Shown here in pieces: positions 35,959-42,862 of a DNA stretch of 64,000 bases. The position numbers and the translations under genes are program-made. This DNA comes from Nocardia beijingensis NBRC 16342 (GTDB lineage: Bacteria > Actinomycetota > Actinomycetes > Mycobacteriales > Mycobacteriaceae), in the NCBI RefSeq assembly GCF_001612785.1, contig NZ_BDBC01000053.1:1-64000 (forward strand). The letters are read 5' to 3'. The number at the start of each line of letters is the position of its first letter. The first letter of the stretch is position 1. A model generated the notes under the pieces. It searched no databases. It worked only from the letters and a program-made list of their open reading frames with translations, and was not told the DNA's origin.

Positions 35959-36900
35959 TTATCGCCAGCCAAGACGACACGCCAGCCACTCTCCGGCGAC
36001 CCGGGCAAACACCGACTGATACGCACGCAACCGCGGCGAGCGCGGCGGTCCCGGCTTCCGGCAGGCCGCCGCCCAATACCCGGCGAGCGCGCAGACGAAG
36101 GCGTCGACCGCCGCGCGGTCCACGTCGCGAGTCACCGGATGGGTGGCGAGGATCGGATCCGGGTCCACCCCCGCGGCGGCGATCGACGGCGCGAGGGCGA
36201 CCAAGTCGATCCACGCGGCACCCCGGCAGGCCCACGACCAATCCACCGCCAGCACCACACCGTCCGCCCGCCGCAACAGGTTGTCCGGGCGAAGATCGGT
36301 GTGCAGCAGCGTGTCCCCTACCGCGGCTGTCGGCCACGCCGCTTCCAGCTCGGCCAATTCCGTCAGGTGACGCGTGGACCAGCCGTCCAGATCCACCGGA
36401 GGCCCCTCCGCCACGAACGTGCGCCAGCCGATCAACTCCGGTCCATAGGATTCCGCCACCGTCGGCACGTCTAGCAGCGGACTCGGAGTCAGCTCCGTGG
36501 CCAATCGCGTCAGCAGATCTAGGGTGCCGCGCAACTCTTCTGTTTGATCGAACCGGGGAAACGCCCCCTCGACATCGTCGAAAACCGCGACGAACCAGCC
36601 CGCGATCTCTGTCGTGCACCGGCATCGGGGCGCGGGAGCCGTCGCCGGGAGCCGCGCCGCGATTCGCGCTTCCTTCCGGTACACCGCTGCGAGCTCGTCC
36701 GTCATTTCGATCGCCTTCACGAAAGCCGCGTCGCCGCCGACGGTGCGCAGGCGGGCCGCCACACCGTGGCTGAATCCGCCGCGCTGGTCATCGGCACCGC
36801 GGACATCGTCGCCGAGCAGACGCTCCACCTCCGCCCGCACCTGCTCGGGCAGCTCGGCCCATTTGATCCGCGACAGCCCACCCAGGTAATCCACCATCAT
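35959..36900 (-). CDS. Phosphotransferase (APH-like kinase fold)
   Basis: A 313-residue kinase-fold protein. The catalytic loop is LLHTDLRPDNLLRRADG and the metal site VVLAVDWSWACRGAAWIDLVAL, as in aminoglycoside and homoserine-kinase-like phosphotransferases. The N-terminal lobe is short, with FSHGVAARLRTVGGDAAFVKAI as nucleotide strands. Two adjacent ATGs (36900, 36897) are possible starts. Fragments homologous to its C-terminus lie upstream in both orientations, so this gene has been copied and broken locally. Substrate unknown; antibiotic modification is possible but not supported specifically. Confidence 0.82.
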   Translation of the reverse strand: MMVDYLGGLSRIKWAELPEQVRAEVERLLGDDVRGADDQRGGFSHGVAARLRTVGGDAAFVKAIEMTDELAAVYRKEARIAARLPATAPAPRCRCTTEIAGWFVAVFDDVEGAFPRFDQTEELRGTLDLLTRLATELTPSPLLDVPTVAESYGPELIGWRTFVAEGPPVDLDGWSTRHLTELAELEAAWPTAAVGDTLLHTDLRPDNLLRRADGVVLAVDWSWACRGAAWIDLVALAPSIAAAGVDPDPILATHPVTRDVDRAAVDAFVCALAGYWAAACRKPGPPRSPRLRAYQSVFARVAGEWLACRLGWR

Positions 36901-37280
36901 CAGATCGTGCGAGCCGGACCCGGAACCCGCCATTGGATTACGTGCGGGCAAGACCTCGGGCAGCGCATCGCCACGCAACAACACTTCAGTAGCGCGAGCC
37001 GAACGCGCGAATAGCCCTCGGCTGCCCGCTGCCCCAGGTCGCGAGTCACCGGATGGGTGGCGAGGAGGCGGATCCGGGTCCACCCCGCGGCGGCGATCGA
37101 CGGCGCCGCGAGCGGCCCGCAGGAACGGTGTGCAGAACGTATTCGGGTAGGCACTCTCCGAGGAGCCCTCTCCGCCCCCGTGTGTACCTGATGGAACGGT
37201 GCGAAAATCGAAGTGCGTTACCGCGCGGCGATCGACGCGTTCGTCTGCGCGCTCGGGTATTGGGCGGCGTTCCGGTCGGC
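36901..37280. pseudogene. Broken fragments of the APH-like gene, direct and inverted
   Basis: Positions 37037-37105 repeat 36120-36193 almost base for base (GTCGCGAGTCACCGGATGGG onward) and read on the minus strand as APSIAAAGWTRIRLLATHPVTRDL, with frame damage. Positions 37218-37275 carry, inverted, the next part (AAIDAFVCALGYWAA on the plus strand, compared with AAVDAFVCALAGYWAA in the intact gene). No intact frame spans the region. Confidence 0.65.
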
Positions 37281-37376
37281 TCGGCACTTTCGGAAGACTT
37301 GGAGGCGAGGTGGGCTCGACGCCAGGTGAGTCGAGGTTCACGGTCGTGGTTCCCTGGGGCTGCGGGTCGGCGGCGA

Positions 37377-37395
37377 CTAGGTCATGTCTCCCAAT
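37377..37395 (+). repeat. Isolated IS end beside a CTAG
   Basis: CTAG followed by GTCATGTCTCCCAAT, matching the left end of the IS at 38207 (one difference) in the same orientation. No transposase follows directly. It may be a leftover from another insertion of the same element or an alternative left end of a larger unit. Confidence 0.5.
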
Positions 37396-37472
37396 CGAGT
37401 CCGCTCGAGCGGCCACGGAACTGACGGCCTGCATTAGTGTGCTTGACGAACACGAATGCGCTGTTAGGGGTA

Positions 37473-38210
37473 CGGATGGATTCAAAGCGTGTCGGCCCCA
37501 AGGTCGTTGACCCCGGTCGCTTCGATCCGGACACGCTGAAACGGTGGACCTTCCAGCAGTTCCATCAGTGGCTGCTGGCGCGTATCCAGACCCCGGTCGG
37601 CCGCGAACGCCTACTGACGCCGCGGAAAGCGGCAGCGACGGTGGCGCTCGTGCTAGCAGCGGCGGTCGCGCTAGCAGCTTGTGGCTACGCTGGCTCCCTG
37701 ATCTCCGAATTCAGCGATGGGTGCAAGAAGCTGTCGAATAGGGACGTCATCCGTGTGCTGGGCGCAGGAGCAAAGGTTGACGGATTCAATTACAGGCCTC
37801 AGCCTTCCGTGGCCCCGGACCCGGGCACGGACAGGAACGTGCTGGCGGGAGGGGACATCTGCGCGCGGTATGTCAGCGGATGGAAGGACGGCGACCGCCG
37901 TGGCAACAGCATGGTGTACGCGAGGACTCAGACCGGAAGCGATGCGACAGCTGTATTCCGACGTGAGCGGGAAAATGCTCTGAACCGCGACCTCGAGGAC
38001 GCGCAAACGCTGAGAACCTTCTTCCTGAGCGACACCCGGCTCGGCGACGAAGCGTTCTGCACTGTCACCAAGGACGCCGACGACCCCGCTCACGGCGTGC
38101 TGGTACGTTTCGGCGACAGGGTGGCATACGTCGATGTTCCCACTCTCGGCAACCTGACCGATGAGGAAAACTGCGATCGGGCCCGACGGCTTGCCAACGA
38201 ACTCCGCTAG
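37473..38210 (+). CDS. Hypothetical membrane-anchored or lipoprotein-like protein
   Basis: A 245-residue protein. A charged N-terminal region (1-50) precedes a hydrophobic segment (51-69, ATVALVLAAAVALAACG). LAAC resembles a lipobox, but lies far from the N-terminus for a lipoprotein, so a single-pass anchor is more likely. The outer part has several Cys residues (CKKLSNRDVI, GDICARYV, FCTVTKDA, ENCDRARRL), recalling DUF3558-type lipoproteins only loosely. ATG with AGGGG upstream. Its TAG stop is part of the CTAG at the left IS junction. Function unknown. Confidence 0.68.
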   Translation, partial: RMDSKRVGPKVVDPGRFDPDTLKRWTFQQFHQWLLARIQTPVGRERLLTPRKAAATVALVLAAAVALAACGYAGSLISEFSDGCKKLSNRDVIRVLGAGAKVDGFNYRPQPSVAPDPGTDRNVLAGGDICARYVSGWKDGDRRGNSMVYARTQTGSDATAVFRRERENALNRDLEDAQTLRTFFLSDTRLGDEAFCTVTKDADDPAHGVLVRFGDRVAYVDVPTLGNLTDEENCDRARRLANELR

Positions 38211-38755
38211 GTCATGTCTGCCAATAGTTTGAGCCATTCCACTGCAAGGGCCATGGTAAAACCGGCGCGGTAGGTCAGGGCGAGCTTGTCGTAGCGGGTA
38301 GCGACTCCGCGCCAGTGTTTGGCCTTGTTGAAGGCACGTTCGACCACGTTGCGGCGCCGGTAGGTTGCGGTGTCGAAGGTCGGTGCGCGGCCACCGGCTC
38401 GGCCTCGTCGTTTGCGGTTGGCGACCTGGTCGGAGCGTTCGGGGATAACGGCACGGATGCGTTTGCGCCGCAACAGGGCCCGGTTCGCTGCCGAGGAGTA
38501 TGCCTTGTCCGCGATCACCGCCTCCGGGTTGCAGCGTGGTGAACCGCCGGCCAGCTTCGGCACGGCGACCGTATCCAGCAGAGTCGGCATCATCGGCGAG
38601 TCACCGGCCTGACCCGCGGTCGGCAGGACCGCCAGACCCCGGCCTTGACCATCGGTGGCCAGGTGCGCTTTCGTGGTGAGCCCGCCCCTCGAACGTCCCA
38701 CCGCATGATCAGCTGGCTCGTAATTCCCCGTCCGGGCCGGGCACCCGGTCACCAC
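38207..38755 (-). CDS. IS5-family transposase, second frame (catalytic part)
   Basis: The C-terminal part of the DDE transposase, about 180 residues. NYEPADHAVGRSRGGLTTKAHLATD, the second catalytic Asp in VIADKAYSS and the Glu in RNVVERAFNKAKHWRGVATRYDKLA are all present. It overlaps the first frame at 38709-38755, where a ribosomal frameshift would join them. Its TAG stop is supplied by the CTAG target site. Confidence 0.8.
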   Translation of the reverse strand: MVTGCPARTGNYEPADHAVGRSRGGLTTKAHLATDGQGRGLAVLPTAGQAGDSPMMPTLLDTVAVPKLAGGSPRCNPEAVIADKAYSSAANRALLRRKRIRAVIPERSDQVANRKRRGRAGGRAPTFDTATYRRRNVVERAFNKAKHWRGVATRYDKLALTYRAGFTMALAVEWLKLLADMT

Positions 38756-39059
38756 GGGCAGTGTTTGCGCCGTGCTGATGCACCCGCATGATCGACGAAT
38801 CCACCGGCACCACCCAATCCAGGTTCCCCGTCGAATCGGCCAACGCGGTCAACGCGACCAAGACCCGATCCCAGGTCCGGTCACCGGCATACCGACGATG
38901 CCGCTTCCACACCGTCTGCCACGGACCGAACACCTCCGGCAGATCCCGCCACGGCACCCCGGTCCGCAACCGATACAGCATCCCCTCCACGACCAGGCGA
39001 TTGTTCGCGAACGGGCGCCCCGCACGACCATCAGAACTGGGCAGCAGCAACTCCAGCAA
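38709..39059 (-). CDS. IS5-family transposase, first frame
   Basis: The N-terminal part with LLLPSSDGRAGRPFANNR, VPWRDLPEVFGPWQTVWKRHRRY and the first catalytic Asp in VPVDSSIMRVHQHGAN. Only a weak TTG/CTG start is available in this frame. The expected N-terminus (ATG at 39120, MSVVSTVVGDRFRVLPDG) is present in another frame and would join near 39070 by one indel, so the 5' end may be frameshifted and the copy inactive. Confidence 0.65.
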   Translation of the reverse strand: MLELLLPSSDGRAGRPFANNRLVVEGMLYRLRTGVPWRDLPEVFGPWQTVWKRHRRYAGDRTWDRVLVALTALADSTGNLDWVVPVDSSIMRVHQHGANTARGDRVPGPDGELRAS

Positions 39060-39169
39060 CTCCCACTGCCATCCGGCAACACCCGAAACCGGTCACCAAC
39101 CACCGTCGACACGACCGACATGATGCCCGACCCGCCACCCACTTCCTGCAGTCAGTTGGGAGACACGGC

Positions 39170-39928
39170 CTAGGAACCGATCTCTTGCGCGTCGAGGTAA
39201 TCCAGGCCACCGATATAGGTCGTGTGGCCGGGATCGGCGGGAGCGGTGGTGGCGTCGGCCACCGCGGTGGCGAACTCCGTGACCGTGGGCAAAGTGCCGT
39301 GCTCACGGCGCGCGGCGACAGCGTCGGGGTTCCGGCGCTCCAGCAGCTGGACGATGATCGTGCCGTCGATCATGTCGCCGGAGACGACGTGCAAGGCGAT
39401 GCCGGCGGCGGTGAGTTCCGGGATCATGGCGCGCAGCGCGTTCTCGCCCGCGCGCTTGCTGGCGGCGATGGGTTCGTAGTCGGCGGGGACGGGCTTGCGG
39501 CCGTGGAAGTGCGCCTGATGGCTGGTGACGAAGACGATGCGCGAGCCGGACGGCATATGCGGCAACGCGAGTCGCACGAGCCGTTCCTGCGCGTCACGAT
39601 TGAGGGCCATCGCGTAGTCGGGCCGGGCATTGCGCTCCAGTCCGCCCGACGCGTTCAGCACCAGCGCATCGAGACGGCCGAAGTCCTCCACGACCCCGGC
39701 GACCAGGGAACGGGCCGAATCCGCGTCGGCGATGTCGGCGGCCGTCGTCGAGGCGCAGCCGCCCGCCTGCCGGATCGACTCCGCCAGCGCGTCGGCCCGC
39801 TTGGCCTTCTCCCGGTAATTGATCACCACGTGGTCGCCGCGCGCCGCGAGCACCCGGGCGGTCTCCGCGCCGATTCCGCGGGAGGCGCCCGTGATCAGCA
39901 CGATTCGCCGTCCGATCCTGTCGTCCAC
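39170..39928 (-). CDS. Short-chain dehydrogenase/reductase (SDR)
   Basis: A 252-residue oxidoreductase. The nucleotide motif is VLITGASRGIGAETARVLAARG, followed by LNASGG (NAG-like motif), the catalytic Ser region VFVTSHQAHFHG and YEPIAASKRAGENALRAM, in which Tyr and Lys are spaced as YxxxxxxK rather than the canonical YxxxK, so the active site deserves care. GTG at 39928 follows GAAAGG. Divergent from an HxlR regulator that probably controls it. Its TAG stop forms part of the CTAG at the right IS junction. Substrate unknown. Confidence 0.82.
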   Translation of the reverse strand: MDDRIGRRIVLITGASRGIGAETARVLAARGDHVVINYREKAKRADALAESIRQAGGCASTTAADIADADSARSLVAGVVEDFGRLDALVLNASGGLERNARPDYAMALNRDAQERLVRLALPHMPSGSRIVFVTSHQAHFHGRKPVPADYEPIAASKRAGENALRAMIPELTAAGIALHVVSGDMIDGTIIVQLLERRNPDAVAARREHGTLPTVTEFATAVADATTAPADPGHTTYIGGLDYLDAQEIGS

Positions 39929-39974
39929 CGTCAGCCTTTCGGTCCGCCCGGCACCGGGCCACTGCTTCTGATTC

Positions 39975-39994
39975 AGAACCACTATGCTGGTTCT
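39975..39994. promoter_or_regulatory. HxlR/SDR operator candidate
   Basis: AGAACCA-CTATGC-TGGTTCT is a perfect 7-bp inverted repeat with a six-base spacer, ending three bases before the HxlR start codon and about 50 bases from the SDR start. HxlR proteins often bind such sites in the shared promoter with the gene they control. Confidence 0.6.
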
Positions 39995-39996
39995 AA

Positions 39997-40341
39997 ATGA
40001 GAAGCGCAAACGAACCCAAGCCGCCGCGCGGGCGGGACGACCCGGCGAACGCGCCGTTGCTGGCCACCATGGACCTGCTCGGCCAACGCTGGATCCTGCG
40101 CATCCTGTGGGAACTGGAACCCGACCGCCTCGGCTTCCTCGAACTGCGCAGGCGCATGGGCAACTGCTCCTCGAGCATGCTCTCGGTGCGCCTGCAACAC
40201 CTGCAGTCCGCGGGCCTGATCGCGAAGAACCCGGACAAGTCCTATGAGCTGACCACCGCGGGCGCCGAACTCGGCACCGCACTCGGATCGGTCTGGGACT
40301 GGTCGCGCCGCTGGCGCGTCACTCCCACCGAGGCCGACTGA
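39997..40341 (+). CDS. HxlR-family transcriptional regulator
   Basis: A 114-residue winged-helix regulator. The family core is clear: PLLATMDLLGQRWILRILWELEPDRLGFLELRRRM, then SMLSVRLQHLQSAGLIAKNPDKSYELTTAGAELG. It lacks the usual N-terminal Cys (it begins MRSANEPKPPRGRDD), so it is not of the Cys-sensing HypR type. ATG at 39997 has no strong ribosome site and the operator abuts it, suggesting a leaderless or tightly autoregulated transcript. Confidence 0.9.
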   Translation: MRSANEPKPPRGRDDPANAPLLATMDLLGQRWILRILWELEPDRLGFLELRRRMGNCSSSMLSVRLQHLQSAGLIAKNPDKSYELTTAGAELGTALGSVWDWSRRWRVTPTEAD

Positions 40342-40819
40342 CTCGCACCGAGCGCAACCGCCGAGGGTCTGGCCTCGCAGGATGGACGCCCCTTGCACCG
40401 AGGCGGTTCTCTTCGCTCCGAGGCAGTTCTACGCCGGGATCACGGCGAGCACCACCGGCGCGGCGACGGCCACCCGAACGGCGGTGCCGTTGGCGCAGCG
40501 CGGCCGACCGATAGGCCACCGGCACGGCGACGGCCACCCGGCGGCGACGCCATTGGCGCGCAGCGCGGCCGACCGATAGGCCACCGGCACGGCGACGGCC
40601 ACGACGACCACACTCGAATCCCCTCGTGCGTGCGTCCCAGGTGACAGCAGCGGACGTCTGCCGTCCGGGCGTCACGTCCACGGGTACGCACCGCGCCGGT
40701 CCCAGCAGCCGACGCTGATGGTCCCGCGAGGCCGGGCGCGACCCGCCCCGGACGGGCCGACGGTGTTGTCCCCGCCAGGAGGTTGACCTTCGAGTTGGTT
40801 GAGGCTCCATGATGGCCGG
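40342..40819. other. Intergenic region with tandem repeats
   Basis: About 480 bases with no supported gene. It contains the 64/65-bp tandem repeat at 40454-40605. The last ~150 bases are GC-rich and probably include the promoter of the MerR-clamp gene. Confidence 0.5.
40454..40605. repeat. Tandem repeat, 64-65 bp unit, about 2.4 copies
   Basis: Units begin with ACCGGC[A/G]CGGCGACGGCCAC at 40454, 40518 and 40583. The second and third share more than 40 identical bases around GCGCGGCCGACCGATAGGCC. It is noncoding and of unknown function. Confidence 0.7.
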
Positions 40820-41878
40820 GTGGCGAGTTCGGAATCGGCAGGGTTGATCACGATCGGTGTGCTCGCGCGGGCCAGCGGGCTCACGGCGAGCGCGCTGCGG
40901 TTCTACGACGACTGTGGTCTGCTAGTCCCTGCCCGGGTCGATCCGCTCACCGGATACCGCTACTACACCGAGGCCCAGCGGGAGCGGGCGGTGCTCATCC
41001 GGCAGCTGCGCGCGATCGACCTGCCGCTGGATGCCATCGCCGAAATCCTCGCCGGTGACGGCGAGCGGGCACGCCGCCTACTCGACCGTCACGTGGCGGA
41101 CCTGGCGCGTCGAGCGGAAGAGGCCGCGCGCGTCGCCGCCGTGGTCAAACAGGCGCTGGGCGCGCACGTGGCCGTCGATGCGGCGGCGCTGGCCGAGGCG
41201 CTCGACCAGGTCCGCACCGCCGCTGCGCGCACCCGCGAGATACCCGTGCTGGCGGGCGTACTGCTGGAAGCGAGCGTGAACACGGTGACCCTGACGGCAA
41301 CCGATCGTTACCGCCTGTCCACCCGCAGTGTCGTGGCGAACCGGCAGCACGGCGGCGACTGGTCCGTGGTGCTCGATTCGAACGGGCTCCAGTCGATCAC
41401 CGAGCGGCTGCGGGGCATGGGCGAGGTCGTCGCCGCGCCGTCCGACGACGGACTGCTCCTGACGGGAAGCGGCGCGGAACACCGCTGGGCCGTCATCGAC
41501 GGTCCTTTCCCCGACCACCGCGCCTTACTGGCGGGGCTGGGACCGGTGCGCACCCGGGCGGTAGTCGCTCGACACCTGATGCTGAGCACCCTCGAAACCA
41601 CTGACAGCACAATGCAATTCAAGATCCTTCCGAACGAGATCGCGGTATCGTCGGCCGGAGCGGCGCATCGCTTGCCCGCGAAGGTCACCGGCTCCGCCGT
41701 CACGCTGTCCTTCGACACCGCGACTCTGCTGCCCGCCGTCCACACCGCGCTCGGTCCCGATCTCATGCTCGACATCATCGCCGCCGATCAACCGGTGGTC
41801 CTGCGCTCCGCCACTGACGGAGACCTCACCACCCTGGCCATGCCGGTGCGGCCGCTCCGCGACGACGCGTCCGGATAA
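40820..41878 (+). CDS. MerR-type regulator fused to DNA polymerase III beta-clamp-like domains
   Basis: A 352-residue fusion. Residues 9-115 are a MerR winged helix with coiled coil (ITIGVLARASGLTASALRFYDDCGLL, YRYYTEAQRERAVLIRQLRAIDLPL). Residues 122-346 match clamp domains II and III: EIPVLAGVLLEASVNTVTLTATDRYRLSTR, a GPFPDHRALL segment equivalent to the FPDYR of DnaN, and a C-terminal TTLAMPVRPL like the clamp's MPxR end. Clamp domain I is absent. The GTG at 40820 has only a weak ribosome site. It may tether a regulator to replication proteins or sense clamp-binding molecules; this is inference. Confidence 0.85.
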   Translation: MASSESAGLITIGVLARASGLTASALRFYDDCGLLVPARVDPLTGYRYYTEAQRERAVLIRQLRAIDLPLDAIAEILAGDGERARRLLDRHVADLARRAEEAARVAAVVKQALGAHVAVDAAALAEALDQVRTAAARTREIPVLAGVLLEASVNTVTLTATDRYRLSTRSVVANRQHGGDWSVVLDSNGLQSITERLRGMGEVVAAPSDDGLLLTGSGAEHRWAVIDGPFPDHRALLAGLGPVRTRAVVARHLMLSTLETTDSTMQFKILPNEIAVSSAGAAHRLPAKVTGSAVTLSFDTATLLPAVHTALGPDLMLDIIAADQPVVLRSATDGDLTTLAMPVRPLRDDASG

Positions 41879-42314
41879 GTCGTCGACACCCACGGCCATC
41901 ACCCGCGCAACCACTGCGCACCCACAACCACGCCCCTTCGATCCGACAACCGACAGCCCCGCAACCACTGCGCACCCACAACCGCACCCCTTCGATCCGA
42001 CAGCCAGCAGCCGCGCAACCACTGCGCACGCATAACCGCGTCCCTCCACCGGCGGCGCACGATCCGATTACTCGTCTCGCGATCGCGACGCACACCCACG
42101 GCGACTGCCGATCGAACAGACCGGGCGCAGCCGGGCGGGCTGCCGCGCCACTGACCGAGGACATCGCGCGCGGCCGCGAACGTCGCTTCCACCGAACTGA
42201 AGGGGTGCATCCATCCAGCGGTTGCCCGCCCCGGCCCGGCCGCCCACCACCGAGCCGATCCGCCCGGACTCGCAGACGAACAGGCATGTATCCACACCCA
42301 ACGAAGGAGACCCG
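41879..42314. other. Intergenic region with 54-bp repeats
   Basis: About 435 bases. The first part holds three 54-bp tandem repeats; the rest is GC-rich with no supported gene except the promoter and ribosome site of the gene at 42315. Confidence 0.5.
41900..42050. repeat. Tandem repeat, 54 bp x about 2.7
   Basis: The core CGCAACCACTGCGCAC recurs at 41906, 41960 and 42014, followed each time by CATAACC/CACAACC and (twice) CCCCTTCGATCCGACA. The exact 54-base period equals 18 codons and leaves open frames on the minus strand, but no start or ribosome site supports a gene. It lies just past the MerR-clamp stop. Confidence 0.75.
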
Positions 42315-42815
42315 ATGTATTCAGCACCCGACCACACCATGGAAACCATCACCAACGCCGTAACCCTCGGCCGCAAGGGCCGTCCGGACGACGCGCGGGA
42401 GGCTCTGCTCGCTGTCTGGGCTTCACTCGGACCGCAGGGCGACCCGCTGCACCGGTGCACCCTCGCCCACTACCTCGCCGACCTGTACGACGACGCCGCC
42501 GAAGCGCTCACCTGGGATATCCGGGCCCTGGACGCCGCCGACAGCCTCTCCGACGACCGCGCTCGAACCTTCGACGAATCACTGCGGGTAGCCGCGTTCT
42601 ACCCATCGCTGCACCTCAACCTCGCCGACGCCTATCGCAGGCTCGGCTCGTTCGAGGCCGCGCAGCGCCAGATCGACGCCGCCCGCACACGTTTGCACGC
42701 GCTCGCCGACGACGGCTACGGAGCGATGATCCGGACGGCGGTCGACGAAGTCGAGTCGGCCATCCGCGAACGGCGCACCGAGCCGCGCGCCTCCGCGCCG
42801 ACCGGCGGCCGCTGA
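42315..42815 (+). CDS. Hypothetical TPR-like soluble protein
   Basis: A 166-residue helical protein, probably with degenerate tetratricopeptide repeats: RKGRPDDAREALLAVWASLGP, LADLYDDAAEALTWDIRAL and LHLNLADAYRRLGSFEAAQRQIDAAR. No signal peptide or membrane helix. ATG at 42315 with GAAGGAGA upstream. It ends at a strong bidirectional hairpin. Function unknown; probably a protein-protein adaptor. Confidence 0.72.
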   Translation: MYSAPDHTMETITNAVTLGRKGRPDDAREALLAVWASLGPQGDPLHRCTLAHYLADLYDDAAEALTWDIRALDAADSLSDDRARTFDESLRVAAFYPSLHLNLADAYRRLGSFEAAQRQIDAARTRLHALADDGYGAMIRTAVDEVESAIRERRTEPRASAPTGGR

Positions 42816-42822
42816 AACACGA

Positions 42823-42850
42823 GCGGCCCGCACCGATCGGTGCGGGCCGC
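42823..42850. terminator. Perfect bidirectional hairpin between convergent genes
   Basis: GCGGCCCGCACCGA followed directly by its exact reverse complement, 28 bases in all. It lies between the stops of two convergent genes (42815 and 42863) and should terminate both. Confidence 0.8.
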
Positions 42851-42862
42851 CGCGCAGCGCGA

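Larger units (their letters stand above)
38207..39173 (-). mobile_element. IS5-family (IS427-like) insertion sequence
   Basis: About 960 bases between two CTAG tetramers (38207-38210 and 39170-39173). The inner ends are imperfect inverted repeats: GTCATGTCTGCCAA (left) and GCCGTGTCTCCCAA (right), 11 of 14 matching. It encodes a two-frame DDE transposase on the minus strand. CTAG targets and a frameshifted transposase fit the IS427 group. Both flanking genes end exactly in these CTAG sites. Confidence 0.8.

Noticed and set aside
41525..42049. A minus-strand frame encoding an 18-residue repeat (CAVVARLLAVGSKG...)
   Set aside because: It only reflects the 54-bp DNA repeat and then runs antisense through the MerR-clamp gene; no start or ribosome site supports it.
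41900..42050. CRISPR array
   Set aside because: The three repeat units are contiguous 54-bp tandem copies with no unique spacers, and no cas gene is present.
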